A stretch of 64,000 bases of DNA from Pseudomonas triticicola (GTDB lineage: Bacteria; Pseudomonadota; Gammaproteobacteria; Pseudomonadales; Pseudomonadaceae). Below are positions 19,032 to 27,507 of the stretch, piece by piece. The notes under the pieces were generated by a model, which was not told the origin of the DNA, made no database searches, and saw only the letters and a list, made by a program, of their open reading frames with translations. Positions within the stretch are counted from its first letter, which is position 1. Each line of letters opens with the position of its first letter. The stretch is taken from NCBI RefSeq assembly GCF_019145375.1, contig NZ_JAHSTX010000001.1, positions 434,001 to 498,000 on the forward strand. The letters run 5' to 3'. The position numbers were made by a program, and so were the translations under genes.

Positions 19032-21026
19032 ATGGACAAATTGCGACTTTTCCTCCTTAGGATGCCGCGTCAGAGAAAACGTCTGATTCAGGTAGTGATG
19101 GACGTGTTTCTGGTCTGGATTTCATTGTGGGGCTCCTTTGTGGTTCGTTTGGGGATCGAGGATGTCTTGGATCCTCTCAGAACCCATCTCTGGTTGTTTA
19201 TTTGCGCCCCGATAGTCGCGATTCCCCTGTTCATCCGCTTCGGCATGTACCGTGCGGTCATGCGATATTTCGGGAATGACGCGCTGATCGCGATCATCAA
19301 GGCCGTCAGCCTTTCCTCCCTCATTCTTGCGCTGGTCGTCTTCTGGTACAGCAATCATCAGGCTGTCGTGCCGCGCTCGATCATCTTCAACTATTGGTGG
19401 TTGAGTCTGGTGATAATCGGCGGATTGCGACTTTGCATGCGCCAATACTTCATGGGCAACTGGTTCACTGCCGCTCAGCACGTACCGTTCGTCAACCGCG
19501 AAGACGGTCTAACCAAGGTGGCTGTTTACGGTGCGGGTGTCGCGGGTAATCAATTGGTCGCAGCTCTGCGTATGGGGCGTGTCATGCGTCCGGTGGCATT
19601 CATCGACGATGACGCGAGTATTTCCGAGCGATCAATTTCCGGCCTCCAAGTCTATAAACCCAAACACATCCAACAGATGATTGATGAGACCGGCGCACAG
19701 GAAATTCTTCTGGCTCTACCTTCCTCTACGCGTGCCAGGCGGAGGGAAATATTGAATCTGCTCGAAGGTTTCCCGCTTCACGTGCGGAGTGTCCCCAGTT
19801 TCAGCGATTTGGCCAGTGGGCGTGTCAAAGTGGAGGATATTCAGGAGGTCGATATTGCCGACCTGCTTGGTCGTGATGCAGTACCGGCACAGTCGGATCT
19901 TCTGGAGCGCTGTGTCAAAGGCAAGGTTGTGATGGTCACCGGTGCCGGCGGTTCGATCGGCTCTGAACTCTGTCGGCAGATTTTCGCTTTGGCTCCGACC
20001 ACGCTAATTTTATTCGAACACAGCGAGTTTAACCTTTATACGATTGCGTCAGAGCTGGAAGGCCGCGGGTGCCGTGAATCGGCGCCAGTTCGACTGCTGC
20101 CAATTCTTGGATCTATTCGTCATCAGGAAAAGCTTCTCGATGTAATGAATACCTGGAGGGTAGATACCGTTTATCACGCTGCCGCTTATAAGCATGTGCC
20201 GATGGTTGAGCACAACATTGCTGAAGGTGTTCTCAACAACGTAATAGGTACGCTCAATACCGCTCAGGCTGCTTTGCAATCAGGCGTTTCGAACTTTGTC
20301 CTGATTTCGACTGACAAGGCCGTTCGTCCAACCAATGTCATGGGTAGCACAAAACGCCTGGCAGAGTTGACGCTTCAAGCCTTGAGTCGGGAGATTGCAC
20401 CGGTGCTGTTTGGTGATAAATCCAATGTTTCGCGAGTAAATAAAACCCGGTTCACCATGGTGCGTTTCGGTAATGTGCTGGGCTCCTCCGGTTCTGTGAT
20501 CCCGCTGTTCCACAGTCAGATAAAGTCCGGCGGACCGTTGACGGTTACTCATCCAAAAATCACTCGATACTTTATGACCATTCCTGAAGCCGCGCAGTTG
20601 GTTATCCAGGCCGGCTCATTGGGGCAGGGGGGAGATGTATTCGTCCTGGATATGGGAGAACCGGTAAAAATCGTCGAGCTTGCAGAAAAAATGATCCACC
20701 TTTCCGGTTTGAGTATTCGTTCCGAACGCAATCCTCAAGGTGATATCTCTATCGAGTTCACCGGGCTGCGCCCAGGTGAAAAACTCTACGAGGAGCTGCT
20801 GATCGGCGACAACGTGGCCGCTACACCCCATCCGATGATCATGACAGCAAGTGAAGATCACTTGCCTTGGGATGTGCTCAAGAACCGGTTGCATGATTTA
20901 CTGGTTGCGGTTGAGAAGGATGATTACTCACGCGTCCGCCAACTCCTGCGCGAAACCGTCTCCGGCTACACCCCCGATGGCGAAATCGTTGACTGGATCT
21001 ACCAGCAACGTCGCCTCGAGCCCTGA
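19032..21026 (+). CDS. wbpM: UDP-HexNAc 4,6-dehydratase, membrane-bound
   Basis: WbpM family, 664 residues, very close to the length of the P. aeruginosa protein. It makes the UDP-4-keto-6-deoxy-GlcNAc precursor of QuiNAc/FucNAc. The N-terminus has four hydrophobic segments up to about residue 130. A first Rossmann motif (VYGAGVAGNQLV) is near 165 and the catalytic SDR domain starts at TGAGGSIGSELC near 303. TDKAVRPTNVMGSTKR carries the Met-Lys pair that replaces the usual Tyr-Lys in this family. An in-frame ATG at 19017 would add five residues; 19032 (MDKLRLFLLRMPRQ) fits the family better. wbpM conventionally closes Pseudomonas O-antigen loci. Confidence 0.95.
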   Translation: MDKLRLFLLRMPRQRKRLIQVVMDVFLVWISLWGSFVVRLGIEDVLDPLRTHLWLFICAPIVAIPLFIRFGMYRAVMRYFGNDALIAIIKAVSLSSLILALVVFWYSNHQAVVPRSIIFNYWWLSLVIIGGLRLCMRQYFMGNWFTAAQHVPFVNREDGLTKVAVYGAGVAGNQLVAALRMGRVMRPVAFIDDDASISERSISGLQVYKPKHIQQMIDETGAQEILLALPSSTRARRREILNLLEGFPLHVRSVPSFSDLASGRVKVEDIQEVDIADLLGRDAVPAQSDLLERCVKGKVVMVTGAGGSIGSELCRQIFALAPTTLILFEHSEFNLYTIASELEGRGCRESAPVRLLPILGSIRHQEKLLDVMNTWRVDTVYHAAAYKHVPMVEHNIAEGVLNNVIGTLNTAQAALQSGVSNFVLISTDKAVRPTNVMGSTKRLAELTLQALSREIAPVLFGDKSNVSRVNKTRFTMVRFGNVLGSSGSVIPLFHSQIKSGGPLTVTHPKITRYFMTIPEAAQLVIQAGSLGQGGDVFVLDMGEPVKIVELAEKMIHLSGLSIRSERNPQGDISIEFTGLRPGEKLYEELLIGDNVAATPHPMIMTASEDHLPWDVLKNRLHDLLVAVEKDDYSRVRQLLRETVSGYTPDGEIVDWIYQQRRLEP

Positions 21027-21088
21027 TTGTTTCACATCCTGTAACGCTCGCATTTTTGACTTCCCTTCATCATGACCTACGTTTGGAG

Positions 21089-21113
21089 AGCAGCTTCGGA
21101 AAAGCTGCTTTCT
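21089..21113 (+). terminator. Hairpin after wbpM
   Basis: AGCAGCTT pairs with AAGCTGCT around a CGGAA loop, followed by TTCTAAAA. It ends 23 bases before the comEA start and could terminate the O-antigen transcript. Confidence 0.65.
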
Positions 21114-21136
21114 AAAACGATGATGGAGCGTCACTT

Positions 21137-21472
21137 ATGCGTACCGGTTATTTCTATTCGCTGATCTTTGCTTTCCTCACTAGCGCTTCGATCGCTGCGA
21201 TTGCTGCCCCTGTAGCGCCTTCGGAGACGACGAAAGCGCCTTTGTTGATGGATGCAGCTGCGCCTTCTCAGACTGCCAAGGTCGATCTCAACGGTGCGGA
21301 TGCGGCAACGTTGCAGAAGGAGTTGGCGGGTGTGGGTGAGGCCAAGGCCCAGGCGATTGTTGCGTATCGGGATACAAACGGGCCGTTTGCGTCGGTGGAT
21401 GAGTTGCTGGAAGTGAAGGGGATCGGCAAGGCGATTCTGGATCGCAATCGTGAAAAGCTGGAAGTGAACTAA
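21137..21472 (+). CDS. comEA: ComEA-family helix-hairpin-helix DNA-binding protein
   Basis: 111 residues with an N-terminal signal peptide (hydrophobic to about residue 24, AIAAIAAP) and a C-terminal ComEA helix-hairpin-helix pair: VDLNGADAATLQKEL, then GVGEAKAQAIVAYR, then VKGIGKAILDRNREKLEV. ComEA proteins bind incoming double-stranded DNA in the periplasm; in Pseudomonas the role in uptake is less established. GGAG lies 9 bases before the ATG. Its place right after wbpM is conserved in the genus. Confidence 0.9.
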   Translation: MRTGYFYSLIFAFLTSASIAAIAAPVAPSETTKAPLLMDAAAPSQTAKVDLNGADAATLQKELAGVGEAKAQAIVAYRDTNGPFASVDELLEVKGIGKAILDRNREKLEVN

Positions 21473-21492
21473 GCTGACAGTTCAACGCCGAG

Positions 21493-21517
21493 AGGCCGGT
21501 CATTGACCGGCCTTTTT
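21493..21517 (+). terminator. Intrinsic terminator of comEA
   Basis: AGGCCGGTC pairs perfectly with GACCGGCCT around a 3-base loop, followed by five T. Confidence 0.9.
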
Positions 21518-21677
21518 ATTGGGTGCCGATCTGGTGGATGCCTGAGCGCTTAAAATTACGGGTATCATATTGCGCCTTGATTATGCCTATAATAATTTCA
21601 CTCGGGACTGATTCAGCAGTCGAATCGCCGCACACCGATGCACGTCGAATTTTGAATTGATAAGGGGTAACCACGGT

Positions 21678-22952
21678 ATGAACCAACGTCGAGTCGTCGT
21701 CACGGGCATGGGCCTGGTTTCACCTTTGGGCAGTGATGTTGAAATCGTCTGGCAGCGTCTGCTGGCCGGGCGTTCCGGGTTGCGTAATCTGCCGGACGCT
21801 GTGGTGGCTGATCTGCCGACCCGGGTCGGCGGCAGTGTGCCGACGGTGGAGGAAGACGCCGAGGCCGGATTTGATCCGGATCGTGCGACGCCGCCCAAGG
21901 AACAGAAGAAGATGGATCGCTTCATCATGTTTGCCATGGAAGCGGCTCGGCAGGCGCTGGAGCAGGCCGGCTGGCATCCGGCGGACACTGAAAGCCAGGA
22001 GCGGACCGCAACAATCATCGGCTCGGGTGTCGGTGGTTTCGGGGCCATTGCCGATGCGGTGCGTACCACCGACAGCCGTGGTCCTCGGCGTTTGTCGCCG
22101 TTCACCATTCCATCGTTTCTGGTCAATCTCGCGGCTGGTCATGTATCGATCCAGCATGGCCTCAAAGGGCCGTTGGGCGCACCGGTTACCGCCTGTGCCG
22201 CCGGGGTTCAGGCGATCGGCGACGCAGCCCGGTTGATCCGCGCAGGTGAGGCGGACATTGCCGTGTGTGGCGGTGCGGAGGCATCGATCGATCGCGTCAG
22301 TCTCGCCGGTTTCGCGGCGGCGCGGGCGCTGTCCAGCGGCTACAACGACACTCCGGAAAAAGCTTCGCGTCCCTTCGACAGTGGGCGCGATGGTTTCGTA
22401 ATGGGCGAGGGCGCTGGTCTGTTGGTCATCGAATCTCTGGAGCATGCCTTGGCACGCGGTGCGACGCCGTTGGCCGAACTGGTCGGCTACGGCACCACGG
22501 CCGATGCCTACCATCTGACCGCCGGGCCGGAAGACGGCAGTGGCGCGCGGCGGGCGATGCAATTGGCACTGGCTCAGGGCGGTGTGACGCCGGAGCAGGT
22601 GCAGCATCTCAACGCACATGCGACGTCGACGCCGGTCGGTGACCTCGGCGAGTTGGCGGCGATCAAGGCGTTGTTTGGCACGCAGAACAAGATCGCCGTG
22701 ACTTCGACCAAATCCGCTACCGGTCATTTGCTCGGCGCGGCGGGTGGGCTGGAGGCGATTTTCACGCTCTTGGCGATTCGTGACCAGGTAGTGCCGCCAA
22801 CGCTCAACTTTGAAAACCCGGATCCAGCGAGCGAAGGGGTGGACATTGTCCATGGCGAGGCGCGGTCGATGGTGATCGAATATGCCTTGTCCAACGGCTT
22901 CGGTTTTGGCGGGGTCAATGCGAGCGTGTTGTTCAAGCGCTGGGAAGGTTAA
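21678..22952 (+). CDS. Beta-ketoacyl-ACP synthase, FabF-like
   Basis: 424-residue thiolase-fold condensing enzyme that extends acyl-ACP with malonyl-ACP. The Cys-His-His triad is complete: C173 in VTACAAG, H314 in NAHATSTPVGD and H350 in KSATGHLLGAAGG, and GFGFGGVN is near the end. ATG 21678 (MNQRRVVVTGMGLVSP) is the standard family start. It is not flanked by acpP or fabG, so it is probably an accessory FabF paralogue rather than the essential one. Its 3' end overlaps that of the convergent TetR gene by 4 bp. Confidence 0.9.
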   Translation: MNQRRVVVTGMGLVSPLGSDVEIVWQRLLAGRSGLRNLPDAVVADLPTRVGGSVPTVEEDAEAGFDPDRATPPKEQKKMDRFIMFAMEAARQALEQAGWHPADTESQERTATIIGSGVGGFGAIADAVRTTDSRGPRRLSPFTIPSFLVNLAAGHVSIQHGLKGPLGAPVTACAAGVQAIGDAARLIRAGEADIAVCGGAEASIDRVSLAGFAAARALSSGYNDTPEKASRPFDSGRDGFVMGEGAGLLVIESLEHALARGATPLAELVGYGTTADAYHLTAGPEDGSGARRAMQLALAQGGVTPEQVQHLNAHATSTPVGDLGELAAIKALFGTQNKIAVTSTKSATGHLLGAAGGLEAIFTLLAIRDQVVPPTLNFENPDPASEGVDIVHGEARSMVIEYALSNGFGFGGVNASVLFKRWEG

Positions 22953-23506
22953 TCGCTCGATTGCTTGAGGTGATCGCGGGTGACGTCGAGGATGCGTTGA
23001 GCAAAGTCGGCATCCGCGACGCTGCGTGACAGCAGCAGTGCACCGGCCAGGGTCGCCATGATGACAATGCTGCGATCGGCGCTGTTCTCGCCTTCGAGCG
23101 TGCCCTGAATTTGTTCGAGGCGAGCATTGAGGACTTCGTCACTGGTGGGGCTTGGCTGGCCGCGCAGACCCAGCTCCGAGGAAATGGTCAGCAGCGGGCA
23201 GCCTTCGTGGGGCGAGGTCTGGTGCCACTCCGACAGGTAGGTGTCGATGAACACTTGCAGCGGGTTTTCCTGCGCGAAGATTTCTTCGCACAGGCCCGCG
23301 ACTTGCTCGCCGGCCTCTTGCAGGGCTTTTTCGACCAGTTCTTCCTTGGATTTGAAGTGCGAGTAGAAACCGCCATGGGTCAAGCCCAGGGCTTTCATCA
23401 AAGGCTGCAGGCCGGTGGCGCCGATACCGTCCTTGCGAAATCGGGCGGAAGCTTCCTTGATGATGCGTTGATGGGTCTGGGCTTTGTGATCTGGCGAGTA
23501 ACGCAT
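22949..23506 (-). CDS. TetR/AcrR-family transcriptional regulator
   Basis: 185 residues. The N-terminal TetR helix-turn-helix is clear: IIKEASARFRKDGIGATG, then LMKALGLTHGGFYSHFKSKEEL (residues about 14-60). The C-terminal ligand domain is of the type found with small-molecule efflux or catabolic genes (GCPLLTISSELG). It converges on the FabF-like gene with a 4-bp overlap, and no divergent target lies close by, so the regulated gene is unknown. Confidence 0.9.
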   Translation of the reverse strand: MRYSPDHKAQTHQRIIKEASARFRKDGIGATGLQPLMKALGLTHGGFYSHFKSKEELVEKALQEAGEQVAGLCEEIFAQENPLQVFIDTYLSEWHQTSPHEGCPLLTISSELGLRGQPSPTSDEVLNARLEQIQGTLEGENSADRSIVIMATLAGALLLSRSVADADFAQRILDVTRDHLKQSSD

Positions 23507-23608
23507 GTGGAGCTCTCCGCGACGATGCTGCCATCTTAACCACGGAAGATTAAATGGTGACTGTACTTCTAAAATCTAAACAGCCTGCGGGTGAGTCCGA
23601 CTGTGCTG

Positions 23609-23637
23609 AAAAAACCAACCCCGCCATTGCGGCGGGG
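23609..23637 (-). terminator. Intrinsic terminator of the DUF2897 gene
   Basis: CCCCGCC (23619-23625) pairs with GGCGGGG (23631-23637); on the minus strand the hairpin is followed by AACCAACC and then a T-run (A-run at 23609-23614 on the plus strand). It lies 6 bases after the stop of the minus-strand gene at 23644. Confidence 0.75.
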
Positions 23638-23643
23638 CTCGTA

Positions 23644-23811
23644 TCAGCGGTCTTGTGCATCCTTGGCATCCGCTTCGGCATTGCGCTGTGCGACGCGCTT
23701 GCGTTCTTCATCGGTCAGTTCGACCTTGTTGGCGGTGTCGCGCAACATCATCAATCCGCCGACAATCGAGCCGATCGCAACGACCAGAATCAACCAGGCA
23801 TACCAGGGCAT
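23644..23811 (-). CDS. DUF2897-type small membrane protein
   Basis: 55 residues: a single N-terminal transmembrane segment (WYAWLILVVAIGSIVGGLMML) followed by a charged, probably helical cytoplasmic tail rich in Glu, Arg and Ala. I chose ATG 23811 because AAGGAG lies 6-7 bases upstream and the protein then begins MPWYAWLIL, as in related Pseudomonas proteins; longer readings would add a non-hydrophobic leader without a good ribosome site. Function unknown. A terminator follows directly. Confidence 0.75.
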   Translation of the reverse strand: MPWYAWLILVVAIGSIVGGLMMLRDTANKVELTDEERKRVAQRNAEADAKDAQDR

Positions 23812-23940
23812 AACGGCTCTCCTTAATGGCAGCTCGACGGGCGAGGACTTCGCCGTGCGATGCTGCATACCACCTTTGAGCGAAACGACTTCGCAGTGGT
23901 TCCATTCTAGGCCGCTTATGCCTGGCACACCCGAACCGTG

Positions 23941-25305
23941 TCACAGACCGGTCAACATCGCATCCGCCGGCGCATCGGCACGCAGTTGCCCAGTGAGCAT
24001 GAAGTAGCAGAACCCGACCGCCATGAAGCCGAGGAAAATCAAGCCGATCAGTGTGTTGAACCACGCCATCGCCACCAGGCAAACCACCGCCAGCATCAGC
24101 GCGATCAGCGGAACAAGCGGATAGCACGGCGCGCGGAAAGTACGTTCCAGATTTGGTTCGGATTTACGCAGTTTGAACAGGCTGAGCATGCTCATGATGT
24201 ACATCACGATCGCGCCGAACACGGCCATGGTGATCATCGCTGCGGTGAGCGTCATGCCGCCGAGGTTGATCAGGCCGTCGCTGTAGATCGCCGCGATGCC
24301 GATCAGGCCGCCAGCGATGATTGCGCGGTGCGGGGTCTGGAAGCGCGACAGTTTTGCCAATGAGGCAGGCAGGTAACCGGCGCGGGCGAGGGCGAAGAAT
24401 TGTCGTGAGTAGCCGAGGATGATGCCGTGGAAACTGGCGACCAGGCCAAACAGGCCGATCCACACCAGCATGTGCAGCCAGCCGGAGTTGTCGCCGACCA
24501 CGGTTTTCATTGCCTGCGGCAGTGGGTCGTTGATGTTGGACAAGGTGCGCCAGTCGCCGACGCCGCCCGCGAAGAACATCACGCCCATGGCCAACAGCAC
24601 CAGGGTCAGAATGCCGCTGATGTAGGCTTTCGGGATCGTGCGTTTCGGGTCCTTGGCTTCTTCGGCGGCCATGGCGGCGCCTTCGATGGCGAGGAAGAAC
24701 CAGATCGCGAAGGGAATCGCCGCGAACATGCCGGCAATTGCCGGCGCGCCGAAGACGTCGGAACCGGCCCAGCCGTTCAGTGCAAAGTTGCTGAAGCTGA
24801 ACGCTGGCGCGACCACGCCCATGAACACCAGCAGTTCAGCCACCGCCAGCACGCAGACGATCAGCTCGAACGTCGCGGCCAGTTTCACCCCGAGAATGTT
24901 CAGGCCCATGAATACGATATACGCGCCGACCGCTGCGTGTTTCGGGTCGAGCGCCGGAAACTGCACATTCAAGTAAGCGCCAATCGCCAGAGCAATTGCC
25001 GGCGGCGCGAAGACAAACTCGATCAGCGTGGCCAGTCCGGCGATCAATCCGCCTTTTTCGCCAAACGCGCGGCGGCTGTAGGCAAACGGCCCGCCGGCAT
25101 GGGGAATCGCGGTGGTCAGTTCGGTGAAACTGAAAATGAAGCAGGTGTACATGGTCGCGACCATGAATGAAGTCACCAGAAAACCCAGCGTACCGGCCAC
25201 GCCCCAGCCGTAACTCCAGCCGAAATATTCCCCGGAAATCACCAGCCCCACGGCAATGCCCCACAGGTGCAACGTGCCCAGCGTGGGTTTGAGTTGTGTG
25301 TTCAT
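23941..25305 (-). CDS. eat: Ethanolamine permease (APC superfamily)
   Basis: 454 residues with about twelve hydrophobic segments. The opening TLGTLHLWGIAVGLVISGEYFGW and the following segment are characteristic of the ethanolamine permease subgroup of the amino acid/polyamine/organocation family, which imports ethanolamine across the inner membrane. GGGAG precedes ATG 25305. In many pseudomonads this gene heads an eat-eutB-eutC set; here the next minus-strand gene is a DUF2897 protein, so the lyase genes are not adjacent and the substrate call is less certain. Confidence 0.8.
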   Translation of the reverse strand: MNTQLKPTLGTLHLWGIAVGLVISGEYFGWSYGWGVAGTLGFLVTSFMVATMYTCFIFSFTELTTAIPHAGGPFAYSRRAFGEKGGLIAGLATLIEFVFAPPAIALAIGAYLNVQFPALDPKHAAVGAYIVFMGLNILGVKLAATFELIVCVLAVAELLVFMGVVAPAFSFSNFALNGWAGSDVFGAPAIAGMFAAIPFAIWFFLAIEGAAMAAEEAKDPKRTIPKAYISGILTLVLLAMGVMFFAGGVGDWRTLSNINDPLPQAMKTVVGDNSGWLHMLVWIGLFGLVASFHGIILGYSRQFFALARAGYLPASLAKLSRFQTPHRAIIAGGLIGIAAIYSDGLINLGGMTLTAAMITMAVFGAIVMYIMSMLSLFKLRKSEPNLERTFRAPCYPLVPLIALMLAVVCLVAMAWFNTLIGLIFLGFMAVGFCYFMLTGQLRADAPADAMLTGL

Positions 25306-25475
25306 GCGCTTGCTCCCGCAATGGTTGGAAAGCTCAGGGGAGGGCGTGTGCAGTGGGCGTGCCATCGCCATGAAACAAGTCGTAATAAGTTGAAAGCTGT
25401 CGTATCGGGGATGTTCGCGGGGGAATAGCTGCTATTTGTGCGCCAGTTGGGTGCGATGTTGTCGGTGATGCCGTC

Positions 25476-25542
25476 TTCGCGAGCAGGCTCGCTCCCACAT
25501 TTTGCAATGCGTTGCCCCGGTGGGAGAGAGCCTGCTCGCGAA
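25476..25542. repeat. REP doublet (REPIN), short-spacer type
   Basis: TTCGCGAGCAGGCTCGCTCCC at 25476 and an imperfect inverted copy ending at 25542, separated by about 20 bases. It lies in the 399-base gap between the permease gene and kdpF (25306-25704), which otherwise holds no gene; the kdp promoter should lie between 25550 and 25700. Confidence 0.9.
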
Positions 25543-25704
25543 GGGGCCAGCCCAAACACCACGAAACTCAGCCGTAAAGCCCGCATAAACCCACTCTTTA
25601 CGCTTTTTTTATGCCCCACGCCGGCCCTCGCTCTCGTTCCTTTACAGCCTCCTTCCCGACAATCGCTGCACACACGGCAATACGCCGTTACACGGAGATC
25701 TTCC

Positions 25705-25794
25705 ATGAGCGTTCTGGACGGGGTGTCACTGCTGTTGGCAGTGGGGCTGTTCATTTATCTGTTGGTTGCGCTGTTGCGCGCGGACCGGAACTAG
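25705..25794 (+). CDS. kdpF: K(+)-transporting ATPase subunit F
   Basis: 29-residue single-span membrane peptide that stabilises the KdpABC complex: MSVLDGVSLLLAVGLFIYLL and then the VALLRAD end typical of KdpF. It is followed after 8 bases by kdpA, in the normal order. Confidence 0.88.
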   Translation: MSVLDGVSLLLAVGLFIYLLVALLRADRN

Positions 25795-25802
25795 GAGCGG
25801 CT

Positions 25803-27497
25803 ATGCACAGTTATGACTATTGGCTGATCCTCGGGTTTTTTGCGCTGGTCCTGCTGCCGGCGCCGTTCCTGGGGCGCTTCTATTACAAAGTGATGGAGGG
25901 CCAGCGCACCTGGCTGACGCCGATTCTCGGCCCGGTCGAGCGCGGTTGCTATCGTCTTGCCGGGGTCGATGCGCAGGCGGAGCAGAGCTGGCAGAAGTAC
26001 ACGCTGGCGCTGCTGGCGTTCAACCTTGCAGGTTTCCTGTTGCTGTTTGCGATTCTGCTGTTCCAGGATCACCTGCCGCTGAACCCGCAAAACCTGCCGG
26101 GCCAGGAATGGACCCAGGCGTTCAACACCGCGGTCAGTTTCATGACCAACACTAATTGGCAGTCCTACAGCGGTGAAGCGACCCTCAGCTACCTGAGCCA
26201 GATGGTCGGTCTCACCGTGCAGAACTTCGTCAGCGCCGCCACCGGCCTCGCTGTGCTGGTCGCGCTGTGTCGTGGCATCGGCCGTAAGTCGGCGCAGACC
26301 CTCGGCAATTTCTGGGTCGACATGACCCGTGCCACCCTCTATGGCCTGCTGCCGCTGTGCCTGCTGCTGGCGCTGTATCTGGTCTGGCAGGGCGTGCCGC
26401 AAACCTTCGCGCAGTATGTAAATGCCGTGACGCTGCAAGGCGTCGATCAGGTGATCCCGCTCGGCCCGGCCGCCAGCCAGATTGCGATCAAGCAATTGGG
26501 CACCAACGGTGGCGGTTTCTTCGGCGTCAACTCGGCGCATCCGTTCGAGAACCCGACCGCGTGGAGCAACCTGTTCGAAGTCGCTTCGATCATTCTGATC
26601 CCGGTGGCGCTGGTGTTCACTTTCGGCCACTACGTCAAGGATCTGCGCCAGAGCCGCGCGATCATCGCCTGCATGTTGGCGTTGTTCCTGATTGGCGGCG
26701 CGACGTCGTTGTGGGCTGAGTATCAGCCGAATCCGACCCTGGACAACGCCGCTGTCGAACAGGCTGCGCCGCTGGAAGGCAAGGAAGCGCGCTTCGGCAC
26801 TACCGCGACGGTGCTGTGGTCGGTGACTACCACGGCGGCCTCGAACGGTTCGGTCAACGGCATGCACGACAGCCTCAACCCGCTGAGCGGCATGGTCGCG
26901 CTGGTCAACATGATGGTCGGCGAAGTGATCTTCGGCGGTGTCGGCGCCGGGCTCTACGGCATGTTGCTCAACGTGCTGATCGCGGTGTTCCTCGCCGGTC
27001 TGATGATCGGTCGGACGCCGGAATACCTCGGCAAGAAACTCCAGGCCCGCGAAGTGCAGTTGCTGGTGGTGACGCTGCTGGTGATGCCCGTCGGCGTGCT
27101 GGTGCTCGGCGCGATTGCCGCCACGGTTCCCAGCGCTGCGGCAACCATCAGCAACCCCGGCGCGCACGGTTTCAGTCAGTTGCTCTATGCCTACACCTCG
27201 GCCAGCGCCAACAACGGCTCGGCGTTCGGTGGCCTGGGCGCGAACACGCCGTTCCACAACCTGATGCTCGGTCTGGGCATGTTGATCGGCCGCTTCGGCT
27301 ACATCCTGCCGGTGCTGGCACTGGCCGGTAGCCTGGCGATGAAGAAAAGCGCACCGGTCGGCCAGAACAGCTTCCCGACTCACGGCCCGCTGTTCGTCAC
27401 CCTGTTGACCGTGACCATTTTGCTGGTGGGCGGCCTGACTTTCTTGCCGACGCTGGCGCTCGGTCCTGTCGCCGAACATTTAAGTATGGGCTTCTAA
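25803..27497 (+). CDS. kdpA: Potassium-transporting ATPase subunit A
   Basis: 564-residue channel-like subunit of the Kdp high-affinity potassium pump, related to the Trk/Ktr/HKT family. Selectivity-filter-type loops can be read ([32 protein letters not shown], and [13 protein letters not shown]). About ten transmembrane segments are visible. It starts at ATG 25803 with GGAG upstream and ends 10 bases before kdpB. Confidence 0.97.
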   Translation: MHSYDYWLILGFFALVLLPAPFLGRFYYKVMEGQRTWLTPILGPVERGCYRLAGVDAQAEQSWQKYTLALLAFNLAGFLLLFAILLFQDHLPLNPQNLPGQEWTQAFNTAVSFMTNTNWQSYSGEATLSYLSQMVGLTVQNFVSAATGLAVLVALCRGIGRKSAQTLGNFWVDMTRATLYGLLPLCLLLALYLVWQGVPQTFAQYVNAVTLQGVDQVIPLGPAASQIAIKQLGTNGGGFFGVNSAHPFENPTAWSNLFEVASIILIPVALVFTFGHYVKDLRQSRAIIACMLALFLIGGATSLWAEYQPNPTLDNAAVEQAAPLEGKEARFGTTATVLWSVTTTAASNGSVNGMHDSLNPLSGMVALVNMMVGEVIFGGVGAGLYGMLLNVLIAVFLAGLMIGRTPEYLGKKLQAREVQLLVVTLLVMPVGVLVLGAIAATVPSAAATISNPGAHGFSQLLYAYTSASANNGSAFGGLGANTPFHNLMLGLGMLIGRFGYILPVLALAGSLAMKKSAPVGQNSFPTHGPLFVTLLTVTILLVGGLTFLPTLALGPVAEHLSMGF

Positions 27498-27507
27498 GGA
27501 ATCCATC

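Noticed and set aside
25476..25542. REP doublets considered as CRISPR repeats
   Set aside because: They are palindromic pairs scattered tens of kilobases apart, with no regular array and no cas genes.
25791..27479. A long minus-strand frame opposite kdpA
   Set aside because: Its composition is Gln/His/Arg-rich, the shadow of a GC-rich membrane protein gene.
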